The notes: generated from the sequence alone by a model not told the origin. DNA of 64,000 bases from Myripristis murdjan (GCF_902150065.1 NC_043982.1:14015368-14079367), one strand, 5' to 3'. Positions 34,381 to 47,078 are shown, numbered from the stretch's first letter. Numbers and translations are program-made.

Positions 34381-34960
34381 CTCTGATTCCCTGCTCACAT
34401 GAGGGAATATTTGATGCTTTCTCCATAAAAGAGCCGGTCAACCAAACCACTGATTTAATGAAAGTCTTAATGAGGAAAATGCTGCCTGCACGGTGTATTT
34501 CTCCGCAGAAAGGTCCTCACCATTATTTGCATGTGAATCCGCTGTAATTTGTTCATGGTGCTTTATTCCTGTAACAGAAACCCAGTTTAATCTCCTAAAC
34601 CACACTGCCATTAGTCCAGATTCCCCCAGAATGAGGGATTACAGTCTTGGCTCCTTAAATGGAGAATATAGGCTGCAAGGATTTAGAGAAACGCACCAGT
34701 TTCATTTCCTTCCTCATTTTAAATGTATCTGAACTGAAGTGAAACATTGGTGAGGGGAATAATAAAACTGTCCACCTTGGTATGTGGAGGAGTTTAAGCC
34801 CCACTTCACTACAGGGTGCCCACTTTATTATGGGCATAATGTGGGCCTAGTTAACCCAGTGATTTTTGCCCCACAGAAATCTTAATGACCTGAGTAGCCT
34901 CCATTCATCAGTAGTAACTAAAGCTGATGCAAATGGATTGGCTCACTCACAGGGGGAATG
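34380..34960. promoter_or_regulatory. Possible regulatory block upstream of efnb2
   Basis: This stretch is free of simple repeats and balanced in composition, unlike its neighbours. It holds an exact octamer ATTTGCAT near 34529 and several TAAT/ATTA homeodomain cores. It lies 0.4-1.0 kb before the efnb2 start. Proposed as conserved non-coding DNA; cross-species alignment was not possible here. Confidence 0.25.
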
Positions 34961-34989
34961 ACAAATGAATGCCAGTGAAAATACATTTT

Positions 34990-35367
34990 TAAATATATAT
35001 ATATGTGGGTGGGCGTTGCTCTTTAGGGTTTCCCCCCACTACTTTGCTGCTGCCAGCCAATCCGCAGGAGACTAGATGGGCGGACCAGTTAGTCAGCTGG
35101 CGACTCAAATACTCCGCACATCTCCGTCCCCAATTCATGGATTTCGTCACACGAATGATTCTCCAGCCAGTTACGCACAATGTTGAACATTTCATCCAAC
35201 TGCATGGGGAAAACTCGCACACTGGAGGAATTTCGCTCAAGAATGCGCGGAAAGACAGAAAACACGGAGGGGCAAATTAATTTAGTAATTAACTTTGTCT
35301 CTGTTTTATGATACTGAGCCCCCCCTCCCCTCCCTCCCTCCCCTGCGTGTACCTGCATGTTCCTGTG
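34990..35367 (+). promoter_or_regulatory. efnb2 promoter and 5' leader, with minimal upstream ORF
   Basis: An A/TATATATA stretch at 34991-35005 is followed by GTGGGTGGGCG, then 5' leader DNA with runs of CCCTCC (35323-35345). A three-codon upstream ORF (Met-Phe-Leu) starts at 35357 and its TGA (35366-35368) shares the A with the main ATG (35368). The upstream ATG has a poor context (T at -3), the main one a good context (G at -3 and +4). Transcription start is not determined. Confidence 0.4.
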
Positions 35368-35979
35368 ATGGGGAAAATCACATGGAGTTACAGTTGCGTG
35401 ATCCTGCTGGCCATCATTTGCTGCTGTCGAGCCATCACTCTGGAGTCCATCTACTGGAACAGCTCCAATACAAAGTAAGTGGAGATGTGCAGTTTCCCAG
35501 TTCAGATATGGGTGTAACTTTCTGCTGCTGTCACATCAGTGATGATTGATAATTTGGGAATCACATGAAAAACACATCTCCGTAAGCAATTCAGGATAGT
35601 AGCCTACTGTTTTTGGTATTTCATATCAATAATATGATGCAGAAGTTTTGGGCACTGCCACTGTCTGCAGTGTACTGCTGATTTGATTAAAGCAGGCAAA
35701 ACCAGGTTGCACTGACACATTATACTGATGTAGCCGATAATATGTAAGATATAATATATTCATCAATCTGATGTTAGAGGGTAGGTGAATAGCAATAAAC
35801 AATAAAATGTTGCATGGATGCTCATAATAGCCGACTGGTGGTTGGTTAAGTTTATAAGAATGACTATAAAAATTACATGGCTCCCAATCTTGTATCAGTG
35901 TGGTTCATTGGTTTAAATAATGGATGAAATGACATCTCATAAATCTTTTTTTTTCCTTTGATGGTTTACCTCCCTCCCT

Positions 35980-36010
<31 letters not shown>

Positions 36011-36837
36011 CCTCAGATTCATTCCAGGTCGGGGTCTGGTCCTCTTTCCTCAGATAGGGGACAAGATGGACATCATTTGTCCCCGTGTCTCCTCAGGAGG
36101 AAAGGAGGAGTTCTACCGCGTGTACCTTGTAACCCGCAGTCAGATGGAGAGCTGCACCATCGACAAGTCAGACACTCCTCTGCTCAACTGTGACAAACCC
36201 CACAGGGATGTTAAGTTCACCTTCAAGTTTCAGGAGTTCAGCCCCAACCTCTGGGGTTTGGAGTTCCTCAAGGGAAGGGACTATTATATCACCTGTGAGT
36301 TGTACCTTCTGTGTGACCCCGCAGCCGTCACTACAAAATAATATCTGTCTTGAGCCATGGCTTTTGTGTGACAACATTTACATCTAAATCGATCAATAGG
36401 ATCTGTAAAAATTAGCTGAAGCTGCCGGTTGCTACAGGTGGAGGAGCGTTTGCATCTATTTCATCGAAGGTTATGTTTTTTTCCATCATCCTCCACTCCC
36501 TCCCATTTTGTCAGTTCGCATGAGAATCAAATGTGGCCTCGTTACTGGTCCACTGTTGGTTAACCAGCATCTTAGTGCCAAGTGTTGCGTGAGATTGAGA
36601 GCAAGTCTTACCATGTAGCCTCACCCCTCATCTACCTCGCTCTGTTCTGACAGCACACTTCGCGCTGGCAGGCCAGTGTGATTCCAGGGGCTTACATGCC
36701 CCAAATCACACAAGGCTTTTACAACATCAGGCAGATTTGACGCGAGCTTTCATGGCTACATAGCTTGTAGCCTGTGAGACGTTGTTATCTGACCTAAATG
36801 CTCCTAACAAGTCTACATGTGTGTGTGAGTGTGCGTG

Positions 36838-36872
<35 letters not shown>

Positions 36873-38056
36873 CAGAAAGAGTTCTTGTTGGATGTGTGTA
36901 GCCTATATGTGAATGTGAGGATTTGCATTTGCGTGAGGTTTTGAATGTGTTTAAATCTCCTGTGCTACACTAGTGCATTTTGAGTGTGTCTAGTGTATAG
37001 TCTTTAGTGTGTGTTTTAGTGTCTAGTGTGTTTAATAAGACATGTTTCAGCGACTAAAATACACCCCCCTCCAAAAAAGGCACTGCACTTAGGGACTATG
37101 ATTGTAACATGGAGAGACTTGTAACACCAACAAGTCCACCAATCAGGGATAAGATACGACTGAAAGACCAAGAGACCAAGACTATATTTTCTTTAGTACT
37201 CATAATTTCAAAACACTATGCTAATACAGCTGGCTGACAGGGGGTGGGATGGGATGCAACACATCAGTGTTACAACCCACCCCCCTACATGCAAATACAA
37301 ACAAAAAACCAGCCGGTTGCCAGGACAAAATGTTGTTTTCAAGTTTTGTGACATAGTATAAAGCAAGTGAAATGGACTGTGTTAGGATGTAGGTGAGGTG
37401 GTGGATGTCATAATCACACAGGACTTGTGCAGACTTGAGTTCCATGCTAAGTGAGAGCTGTGTTCATTTTATTTTTTTTTCCTTTTTTTCTGACCTAAAT
37501 ATATTGGACATCACCTCACGAGGTCTGTGATATTATTTCAAAGTTTACAATTGGTGCCATTTGTAGCAAACGAATGTGGGGACTTTGTATAAACGTTGGA
37601 GAACTCCAGCTTAAAAATTCAGTGAGTTACAAGGCTGAAGCAAAAAGTTTACACCCATACCCGGTCTCTCCTGTGCTTCATCTTTGATAGTGTTTATGTT
37701 TTGTGTGTGTGACGATTTACACACAATGGTTTGTGTCATGTCTGTATGACATTTTTGCCTGTGTAATGTAACATATGGTAATACACCCCGGTGTGTATAA
37801 ACTGTCCTCAAAGAGTGTTGCTTGATGGTTTGCATTATTGTGACTACACAAAAAGCACTAGCTTTGCAAATTATACTAAGTGTATTGAACTTTCAAACTG
37901 TCTCTTTGTTTCCCCTTCAGCCACTTCTACTAGTTCTTTGCAAGGTTTGGATAATACTGATGGAGGTGTGTGTAGAACCAAATCCATGAAGCTGGTGCTG
38001 AGAGTGGGACAGAGTAAGTATTTTGTAATGTTTATGTGTGCGTGTGTGTGTGTGTA

Positions 38057-38142
<86 letters not shown>

Positions 38143-41100
38143 TTAATGTGTTCATACAATAATATATTCCTAATTTAAACCACTGGCAGCTTCGTAGCAT
38201 CAGTGTAGGATGCAGTCTCTTTGGACTACATGGCGATCAATAGTGTTTTTTTAATCTCAATGCTAGAGCAGATATTTTATTATTTCTGTATTTTAAAATT
38301 CTAACCTAATAAACAAGAGCCTGAACCTCTTCCATGTCATTACCTTGAATGCCCTGATGAAAAATCACTACACTATTTCAATAAAATAATATTCCTATAG
38401 AAACATCATGTTATTTGAATCACATTTTCATAAAAGTGGTGTTATTTGTCTTTTAACTTGATAAGAACCTGCTTATATGAAGAAGTAAACTTTTACACTG
38501 TATCTGTTTCAGTCAGAATCACTCCCAACATATTTAGGATCATTTTAAAGTAGACTTTATCACAAAATTATGAATGAAACAATTACTTTTTAAATTAAAA
38601 AGAGATTTTGTTTCAGCTTCATTTAATGCCAAACAGTGTTCTTCAAAAATGATGAATTCATTGTTAATAAATGGTGAACTAAGCGTATGTGCATACCAGA
38701 ACGTTAAAGTATAGTGGGCCAGAAAAGCATTTGTTAACTCTGTACTCATCATTTAGCATACAATATAACACAGTATGCTTTATTAATTCCCAAGGGAGAA
38801 AACTGCTTTGCCACAATGCACACAAGGCATAGAGAAAGCGTTGAGTCTTAAGTTGTAATAAAATCACAGTCACACCATCACAAGGCAGGATCATAGAGTG
38901 GAGGAGCTTGCAGCTTTGTTGTAACAACAATGTAATCAGATATCAGATATCCCAATGTAATCAATAACAGCAGAAAAAGTATGCTACATCAGTAATTCCA
39001 TAACAGTGTGAAATAAATCGACAATTCAATTCAATTCAATTCAGTTTTATTTATTTATATAGCCCAGAGTCACAAATTACAAATTTGTCCCAAAGGGCTT
39101 TACCGGAATACAACTTCCTCTGTCCTTAGACCCTCACATCGGATGAGGAACAACTCCCTAAAAAACCCCTTTAACATAAAAAAGTAGACATCAGCTTCAT
39201 CCTTTCATCAGCAGTGTTCATTGAAAAACCTTAACTGCTGCAGGTGCAAAAGACTTACCACAAGAACACTTTATGAATCTTTAAAACGTTGGGTACATCA
39301 TCATTAAAAACACCGGGCGACGTTCCCTCTTGTTGTATGCTCAGAGGAGTATCGGGTAAGACCAGTAATGGATGCTGTATTTTTGACAGCTTGATGATCT
39401 TATTCCTGCCCTCAGCTGTTAGGCTGCTCCCCAACAGACAACAGCATAGAACAGAATATTTTCTAAAACACTTGGATAAAAGACATGTAGAAAAGGCCTG
39501 CTGACTTCAAACTTGACTTGAGCTGCAGCCCGGCCTGGTCTTCTTAGCACCGATTTATGCAATCTCCAGAATAAAATGTTGCCATTTTACATTTCTGCAA
39601 ATCAACAAATACGCTGCAGTGTCAAAATTTCTAAATCAAAAAATGTATTGCATATGAACATTTAGACTTAAAGCCAAACGTGGTGGAACCTACGTCAATG
39701 CATGCGTGAACACACAGTAGTTAATACTGGCTCATCACTTAAGCCACTTTTGCTTGCATCATTAGCTTTGGTAGCCACAAAAATTACTTGGTTATGGTTA
39801 GGAAAAGGTTCTAGTTAATATTAGTGAGCTAATGTTATCTAAAACTGACAACGGCTCTTGAAGGACTTGCGGCTCCAATCCTGGTCGGCAGAAGCAAAAT
39901 TCTGCTGATGTTGCTGTCTACCTCCTAACATCACGTTTTCTCTTGCTTTATACTGCGTCACGAAGCTTGAAAATGTGACTTTTTAAAATGTCCTTGGTTT
40001 GCAGAAGTATAAAATGTCCACATTTTTTTGTGGCGACTGAGTTGTCTCCTTCCACTTCAGTGGGTTATCCACATGTGGTCCTAGGTATTTACACGAGAGC
40101 ACCATGTCAACTGCTTGTTCTTTACTCACGATGGGTTTGTCTGTGTTTTTTTTCTATCCATGTCCTGATTGTAGTGTAGGAGGTACTTTTCATGTTGTTT
40201 TTGTCTGTTTATCAGCAGGCTATCTCTAAAAGTTTTGTGGGAAGGTTTGGGGCGAGGAAGAAGTGATTCACTTTTCACACTGATTAGCCAGAGAGAGGTA
40301 TCACAGCTGGCATGGCTTCACATAAAAAGCCATGCAACTTCAAAAAGCATTCAATCAACGCCATGAAACTGTGGAAAGGTTGGTCATGAGGCAAGGAAGA
40401 AGTGACTCACCGTTCACACCTATTGGCTAAAGGGGTGTGTGACGGTGGGAGGGATTAATTTTGGGTGAATACTCAACATGTGGACCTGGCATATCTTGCC
40501 AGTTGCATGGTGTTGTGGAGGTTTACACACTGCTGAGTACTTTCTAGTTTAAGTTTAAGCCAACTAGGGCAGAATTTTATAAATAGCATGATTCTGTATT
40601 ATGTTCACAGTCAAAAATGTTTCATGGAGGAAGGAGTAATGGGTTAAAATTAACTTTTTGAGGATTTCATTTTAAAAACTAAAGAAATTAATAGATACAA
40701 TAGATAGATACAGTGTAGTACCAACACTGTCAAAAGTAACATGCATGCACATTTTACACTATACTTTTAAACATGCCATGCTGAAACAACCACAGCACAT
40801 TATGTTCCAACTGTTTTCATTTATTTCCAAAGTCAGCGCTATAAAATGTATAGCATGACGGGGCTTTCACATAATGCATCTTTATGAGTCCTCTACCGCA
40901 TTGTTGGCTGAGTGAAATGTTCCTCTCGGGATGTGATCTGCTGTAGATATGTCCTGTAAAACTCTCATGGTGAGAGGTGGGGGCTTGAGAACAAATATGA
41001 TGACATTAGAACAAAATAAGTAGATGCAATGCAAGGTAAAAACAACAACAACAACAACAAATAATTAAAAATCAAATAAAAATAAAACATAATTCAAGAG

Positions 41101-42941
41101 GAAAATTATTATTATGTGGTTTTATTCCTAGTTTAATCAAATGTTTTTGCATGTATATCAGCAGTTGTTGGATCAACTGTATATGGCTGGTAACCTTCCA
41201 AAGACACCAATGAGACCTTATACAAGTTATTTTGTGAAGAATTGTTGTAATTTACCTTTTGTTATAGCCACTTCCCTTCAGTTTTGCTCATCTGTTTCTC
41301 CTTTAGCTAATGATTTTGTATGTTTCCCAGAATGCCCTGTGAAAACCCTCAGAACACAGATGTAGATGTGCTTCACTGCCCTGTGGGTCACGTAAAGAAT
41401 AATCACGGTGACAGCACAGTACGAACAAGAGAGTGATTTTTTCCAGTCAAACAAAATAAGAATTAGGCATTGTCATTCAAAACAAAATGTGTCTTGTGGC
41501 TTCATTGGATTATGATTTATTAAAGCTACTTTTGGTGGTGAAAGTGGCACTGCTTCCTCCGCTATGATGATTTCTCTTTGTGTGATGAATATCGGTGCAA
41601 AATGATCAACCTGACATTTGCTGTTGATATCAAACTCTAATTGGAAATATTTGAGCATAGTGTCACATTTTCCACATTTGACCAGTTGTCCTCAGGAAAT
41701 ATAAAATACACCACCAACCAATGGGGTGGGCCCAGAATTGCAAGTTATATGTTTTTTAAACAGCAAACAGACAGGAGATTTCTTTTGAATTTAGCCTTTT
41801 GATGGGTGGCCGGGGGTATGATAAATATGATGGATGTAGAGTTGTTGACGTTTGCATGTCCGTGTGCTTCTCAGCCATCTTGCCTTGTTTCAGGTTCTTC
41901 AGACCCACCTTCAGTCCTCCAGGAATCCCCAACCAGATTCCCACCCAAACAACCAAAGTCGAGGGCCAAAGACCCCTTTGTGAAGGAGAAGGACATGAAA
42001 AGCAAAACGGGTATGTAAAAATATTGCCTGCACACAATGCAAACCTATCCCCCTTATTCTTCAATTTCTGTTATGCTCCAGAAAGAATTTCTCCTACCTC
42101 CTAATAACTATGATATCCCACTGATTTACATTTCCATAGAGGATAAATTTGAAAAGAACAGTACAAAACAGAAAAACTAAAAACATACGCATTTGTATCT
42201 AGGGGTGATATTCTGGGGTCAGAGACCACTTTATGTATTCAGATCGATACCATTTCCATAATTTAAAGCGCACTTGTAGATTAAACTTTGAATGATCATG
42301 AGTCATTCCTCCATTCAGTGTCAGCGAGAGGCTCCGAGCTGTTTACCACAATGACACTGTCTCTAGCTTGGAGAACAATTTTCAGGTTAATGAATACAGA
42401 TGGGGCAGCACGCGGCCACAAACTGAGCAGTGTTGTTTTTAAGTCTCCATGTCCAGTTTTTTTTTCTTTTATTATCTGCATGTCCTCACTGACTCACCCA
42501 TCTCTTTTCTCTCTTTTCTCTCTCTGGTCTCTTGTGATGGAGACAGGCTCAGAAGCAGGACAAACAGCCCCTGGTGACACTAGTGACAGCGATGGCTCAC
42601 AGCCAGGATTATTCATTTGGGTTGTCTGTGGCAGCGTGATCCTCATTCTGGTCGTCATGATTTTGCTGGCCCTGCTGTGGAGGTACCACCGTCGTCAGTC
42701 TGCCCCAGATAGCCAGCAGTCCGCCTCCTTGTCCCTCAACACCTTAGCTGTGCCCAAGCGGGACAGCGTCAGCAGCGACAACAACGGTTCAGACCGCAGC
42801 GATGTCGTCTTTCCACTGCGGGCTTCAGACAGCATGCTCTGTCATCATTATGAACGTGTGAGCAGTGACTACGGGGCCCCTGTGTATATAGTTCAGGAGA
42901 TACCACCCCAGAGTCCCACTAACATCTACTACAAAGTCTAA
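35368..42941 (+). CDS. efnb2: Ephrin-B2, transmembrane ligand of Eph receptors (probably the b paralogue)
   Basis: Five exons join in phase: 35368-35474, 36017-36294, 37921-38013, 41894-42010 and 42547-42941 (990 bp, 329 aa; human EFNB2 333 aa). Ephrin-B2 signals both ways with EphB/EphA4 receptors in vessels, somites and neural tissue. A signal peptide ([12 protein letters not shown]) precedes [20 protein letters not shown]. The Eph-binding domain includes [13 protein letters not shown] and the receptor-binding loop [10 protein letters not shown]. The G-H loop and four cysteines are intact. A helix [20 protein letters not shown] (residues 219-238) crosses the membrane. The cytoplasmic tail has [11 protein letters not shown] and ends in [12 protein letters not shown], the PDZ ligand. 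Tail Tyr motifs are kept but [16 protein letters not shown] differs from the usual HYEKVSGDYGHPVYIV. Loop and spacer sequence match EFNB2 better than EFNB1 or EFNB3. The divergent tail suggests the b duplicate. Confidence 0.93.
35970..36010. repeat. (TCCC)n(TC)n tract forming the exon 2 polypyrimidine tract
   Basis: The microsatellite ends 6 bp before the efnb2 exon 2 acceptor (CCTCAG, exon starts 36017). It therefore supplies the splice-site pyrimidine tract. Confidence 0.85.
36839..36872. repeat. (TG)n microsatellite, efnb2 intron 2
   Basis: About 17 GT units, surrounded by a region of GTGTGAGTGTG-like sequence to about 37030. No gene. Confidence 0.9.
37230..37672. repeat. Repeat headed by GTTACAACCCACCCC, copy 2
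   Basis: GGGGGTGGGATGGGATGCAA is followed by GTTACAACCCACCCCCC, a pair of imperfect inverted arms as in the 16783 copy. It ends at CCCGGTCTCTCC (about 37672). Between them TTTGTAGCAAACGAATGTGG and GAGTTACAAGGCTGAAGCAA align with the 16783 copy, but this one is about 180 bp longer. It lies in efnb2 intron 2. Confidence 0.6.
38033..38139. repeat. (TG)n(GA)n compound microsatellite after efnb2 exon 3
   Basis: The (GA)n part (38067-38139) starts about 54 bp downstream of the exon 3 donor (38013). The long frames on both strands through it are by-products. Confidence 0.9.
39026..39180 (+). repeat. Teleost interspersed repeat, TTCAATTCAATT head
   Basis: It begins with an ATTCA tandem, then TTTTATTTATTTATATAGCC, AAAGGGCTTTACCG and CTCCCTAAAAAACCCC at the end. 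This order is one of the most familiar dispersed sequences in percomorph genomes. The copy is in efnb2 intron 3. Confidence 0.7.
40195..40555 (+). repeat. Diverged teleost interspersed repeat, copy 2
   Basis: It shares with 11550-11780 the words CAGCAGGCTATCTCTAAAA, CACACTGATTAGCCA, CAACATGTGGACCTGGCATA and GGAGGTTTACACACTGCTGA. It contains an extra middle part of about 130 bp in which a GAGGAAGAAGTGA..CAC segment is repeated. It lies in efnb2 intron 3. Confidence 0.6.
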
Positions 42942-45375
42942 TGCGCTTTGCTCTCGTGGCACTCTTTTGCAAACACGCTGCTGTCCTGGATCTGCTCTGC
43001 TGAGGACGCATTCAGGCCACAGTGGTGAAGTTTGCAGTCGACTGCTGATGGCACTCTTTCAAGGCGTGCAGAGTATAGCCACATGCAGAGCTGAGAGCTG
43101 AGCTGTGCTGACCATATGCTTTGGCAGACAGCTGCCAGTCTTCTGCTTATTTGTGTCAGGCTGCACTGAGTGCACAAAATGCCGTTGAAACATTTATTGT
43201 TCTTGAGAGAATTATGAATGCAGCTGATGAGAATCAGGCAGGAGAGTCTGTTGTTTTCATTGTAGGCTGTTCAGTAATTAATGAAGGTCATCATTGCTAT
43301 TTAGTTGCTTAGTTAGAAATGTTTGGGAGCCTTCAGTAATTAATTGATAAACATGTTTCTTTTTTTTTTCTCAAAGAAAACATTTTCCATTATTAAAAGC
43401 AGTGCTTTCCGGCTGCCACCGCATAATTATGGCTGCTTCATGTGTACAGTAAATATCATGTAATTTGTTTTATTTATTGAGTAAATCTGATACAGAAATT
43501 ATATTGCACATATAACACATTAAATTATTTAGCACTTAAAAGTACATTTTCACAGTTGAATTTTGTATAATTCAATTAAAATGCTGTTAATTCAGTTGCA
43601 AATCGTGTTTTTTTGAGAATCATTTTGATGGATTCCACAGTGAAACTTTCTGGTCAGTTTTCATCTTTTTACCACTGCAGGAAACATGCAGCCTTCATGT
43701 ATCCTTACATTTAGTTAGTTACATTTAGTTAGTTAAAGATAGTTTATAACCAGGGTTCTGTGCAGAAACACAGAACCCTTACACCCTTACACTTGAAACG
43801 AGGGTTTTGCAGAGTGGGTAGGTTTGTTAATGTGTGACATCAGCAATAGCAAGATCAGAAAATATCTCACTGCTCATGATGCTCTCTGCCTTTGCTTTCC
43901 AAAGCCCACAAGAAGGGAGGAAAGAATGAATGGAGAAAAAGACAAAGAAATGAAGATGATGAAACAATAAAAATAATAATGAAATTTTGAATCACAGAAT
44001 AAACTGTAAATAAATCAAGCACAGTCCTTCAGCTGTCCTTGTTATTAGAAAACAAGTTTTAAAAAAGACACAATTCATGGCAGCAACACTGAGCAACCAC
44101 AGTACACAGAACGACTGGCAATTACTGACATTACTGCCATCACAGTCCTATTTCAGTATTTTTTTGTAACAGAATGACTCCATGGCTGTAAACTCAAATG
44201 GCTACAAAACTTTAAAACATCTCCCCCGGTGCAAGTTTCAGCTGCGTTTGAAGAGACTGGGACCGAAAATCCGAAAACTGTTAGTTCTCTGAAATATTTT
44301 TGGTTAGAATATATTAAATTCAGCATTGCTCGGAGGACATTAACCATTTATGCATGTCTGTTCACTCCACTTCTAATGGTACCCCTGGGATAGTGACTGT
44401 CATTCTGTTTGCAGTGAACAGCGCCATAACAAACGTCTCACCACGTCTCAGACTGGATGGACGGGAGAAAAAAAAAAAAAAACGGCGACATAAAGCAAAC
44501 TATAGTTTGACTTTGTTGGTACGAAAGTGGGAACTTTCAAGTGATATTTTATAATCTTTCCAAGTAACAGGAAAGAGAGGAACCATACAAACCAGTACAC
44601 AGAAACAGCTTTGTGTCACAGGCTTTGGGACAGTTTGTCAATTCAAACATAAAAGGCCGTACATCACAGTAACTGGCTTTTTAAGACAAACTGTGCATCA
44701 ACAGTATAAATACACCACAAGACCAAACTGCATGCTTTGCTTTTAACGCGCGATAAATTGATCCTCCACAAAAACGTAATGTTAATGTTCTTAATTTGTA
44801 TATCAAGAACTTACATTGTGGAACTTACATTGAGTGCATATTGGAATAACCTTGATGTGGATTCAATGGATAGAGTTCCATATAATGTAAACAAATTACT
44901 TGCACTATCATAAATGAATTTCATGGGTAAAACATTTATTTGTTGATGAAAACTTTCATCTAGCAGAGGAGGGGGGTTAAAAAATCAAAGCTGGTTCTTC
45001 TACAGGACTTTCTTACCCTTGAAAATGTGGCTGTAATAGTAACATACAAGGGAAAGCATTTTTTATTTTTTTATTTTTTTTGGAGTGAGCCTGTCCTGTG
45101 ACAGCTATCTGCTAATGTAAAGAAAATCCTCATGACAGTTATTCCTCTCGAAATCACACCACACTTAATTCTATTCAAGGTCTCTCCTGTGGTGTTGCGC
45201 TTGGTATCCGTGGGTGAACATGTTTCATGCTTCTTCAGCCACATCATGCCTCACATTTTCAACCTGTCAGCCTCTATGAGCTCTCTCCACCACCAGGGAC
45301 ACTGTTGCCTCTCATAGCAGGGGCTTGTGTAAGAGCCAGTCTGGAAGATCTACAGGATGTGTGTTTTGTGCATTG

Positions 45376-45409
<34 letters not shown>

Positions 45410-47061
45410 TACACACTGCAGGTAAAACTTAACTGTCTTGTTTTCAACAAAAAATGTATGCTATTTTGTAAGATGCAAAACAGCGAATAACGGACTATTT
45501 TTCCTGTATTTTGCCACAACACCCATTGCAAATTTTCATTTTAGATGCATGAACCCTCTTCAACAGGCTCAGATCAAGCCGACCAAGGTAAAGAGTGCTC
45601 TTTATCTAAAGATATCAGCTAATAATCTCCTGAAAAGCCATGCACTGACCTCTGTGATGGAGCAATGTCTCATGGCCAACTAAAACTATTATCTTTTCAG
45701 TAGGGGAAGTCTTCATGTCACTTAAATATTTTGTAATCCAAACCAAAATTAATTCAACTTCATTTGTTGGAAATCAGCTTTAATCACCTTGAACCGCTTG
45801 CACCATAGCTGCTGGTATATCGTGAAAACAATATCAAACATATTAGCCAGTGAGTCTGAAACATTAGAGAACTTGCTCGTTGTCTGGGTGTGTTTCTTCC
45901 CACCCCCTTGCTTGAAGTGATACTTGCTCTTGTGAGATGCTTTTGTCCTATATGAGGCTTCACAGCTGAATGGGCCATGGTAGGGCGAGGTGAGTTCAGT
46001 TGACCTCGGGGTCATGGAGAGACAATGGTAGCCAGGCTTCTATAGGAAGAACAAAACAGAGACCCCCAGGCTCCTGGCCCCTGTTGTGGGAGGAGTCTGG
46101 CTCTGGTAGACCTTTTTAGAAAAAAAAGGGGGCAGAAGTAGCATGGCACCAGAGGGGATGTTCTGGATCTCAGGCATAAACGTGAATATTTCAACAAGTC
46201 TTTCATGCATAGTATTTCACATTATACATTTTCCCAGTGAATAGCTTGTGTGGTTGACTTTTACAATCTATTCTAAAATATATCTAAAATTTCCAAGAAC
46301 ACATTTACATCCACATGTGCTGCTCATCCCTGCTGCTCTTCCTTCAGCTTTGTCTCACACAATGTCACCTGTCTTAAGAGACGACCAGTGCATTTGCGGC
46401 TTGGACACCTTTTCTTATCCCAAAAGAGCTGGCACCGTCTTGTGCTGAAAGCAGGGAGGGTTTTTTTTGGTGGGGGAGGGATGGGGTGGTTTCTAATAAG
46501 GACAGCCATAAGCTCTATCTGACCCCATGGGAAGATGTGAGGTCTACAACCTTCCTAGTCCACCCACCCCCACTTCACTTCCATATGCAGAGGAACTGGC
46601 CCCGCCACCAGCTTTGTGTGGGGGGTTGGGGGTCATGACTGAGCGCTCCCACTCACAACAGGGCTTCACATAAAAGTGGATTAGAGTGAACAGTATTTAT
46701 TTTTTTTTTGTCCAAAGATCTTGGTATAGCTCTGGAGAATCATGTGGAAGAGCGTGAATCCCAGCCACAATCACACACACCTTTTACTAGTGTGAAAAAA
46801 CAACATTTCTCCTGTATCGCCAGCATGCAGCACATAAAGACTTCACATGAAGCGATTGTCAAGTCTAAAACACTGATAAACTGCCGTCACTGAAAACATG
46901 ACTTCCATCTCTTCTCTGAAACTGTGTGTGGCTTGCACAAAGAGAGATGATTTATAAAAACAACAGAAACTACAGAGATGGGGAAGTTGAGGTTAAAGCT
47001 TCCCCTTACAGTTGAAGAATAATATATCACGTCTTGATGTCGTACAGTATTCAGTTTGCTA
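42942..47061. other. efnb2 3' UTR and following intergenic DNA
   Basis: The 3' UTR begins at 42942; several AATAAA-like words occur from about 43960. A run of 32 A is at 45376-45407. A minus-strand frame near 45749-46015 has 88 codons but no recognisable motif. No other gene seen. Confidence 0.45.
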
Positions 47062-47078
47062 GTTCCCTCTGCTGGCCA
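47062..47078 (-). promoter_or_regulatory. CTCF-like motif, minus orientation
   Basis: In complement GGCCAGCAGAGGGAACT, a good match to the CCAGCAGRGGG part of the CTCF motif. It is between efnb2 and the miR-17~92 locus. Motif only. Confidence 0.4.

Noticed and set aside
37791-38200. Open frames around efnb2 exon 3 on both strands
   Set aside because: They are made by the exon itself plus the (TG)n(GA)n tract; the true exon is 37921-38013.
45545-45590. Exon-like segment between TTTTCATTTTAG and a GTAAAG
   Set aside because: Short, without a partner exon or recognisable peptide; splice-like words of this quality are frequent by chance.
45749-46015. 88-codon minus-strand frame after efnb2
   Set aside because: No splice sites, homology or codon pattern that I could recognise; a gene cannot be supported.
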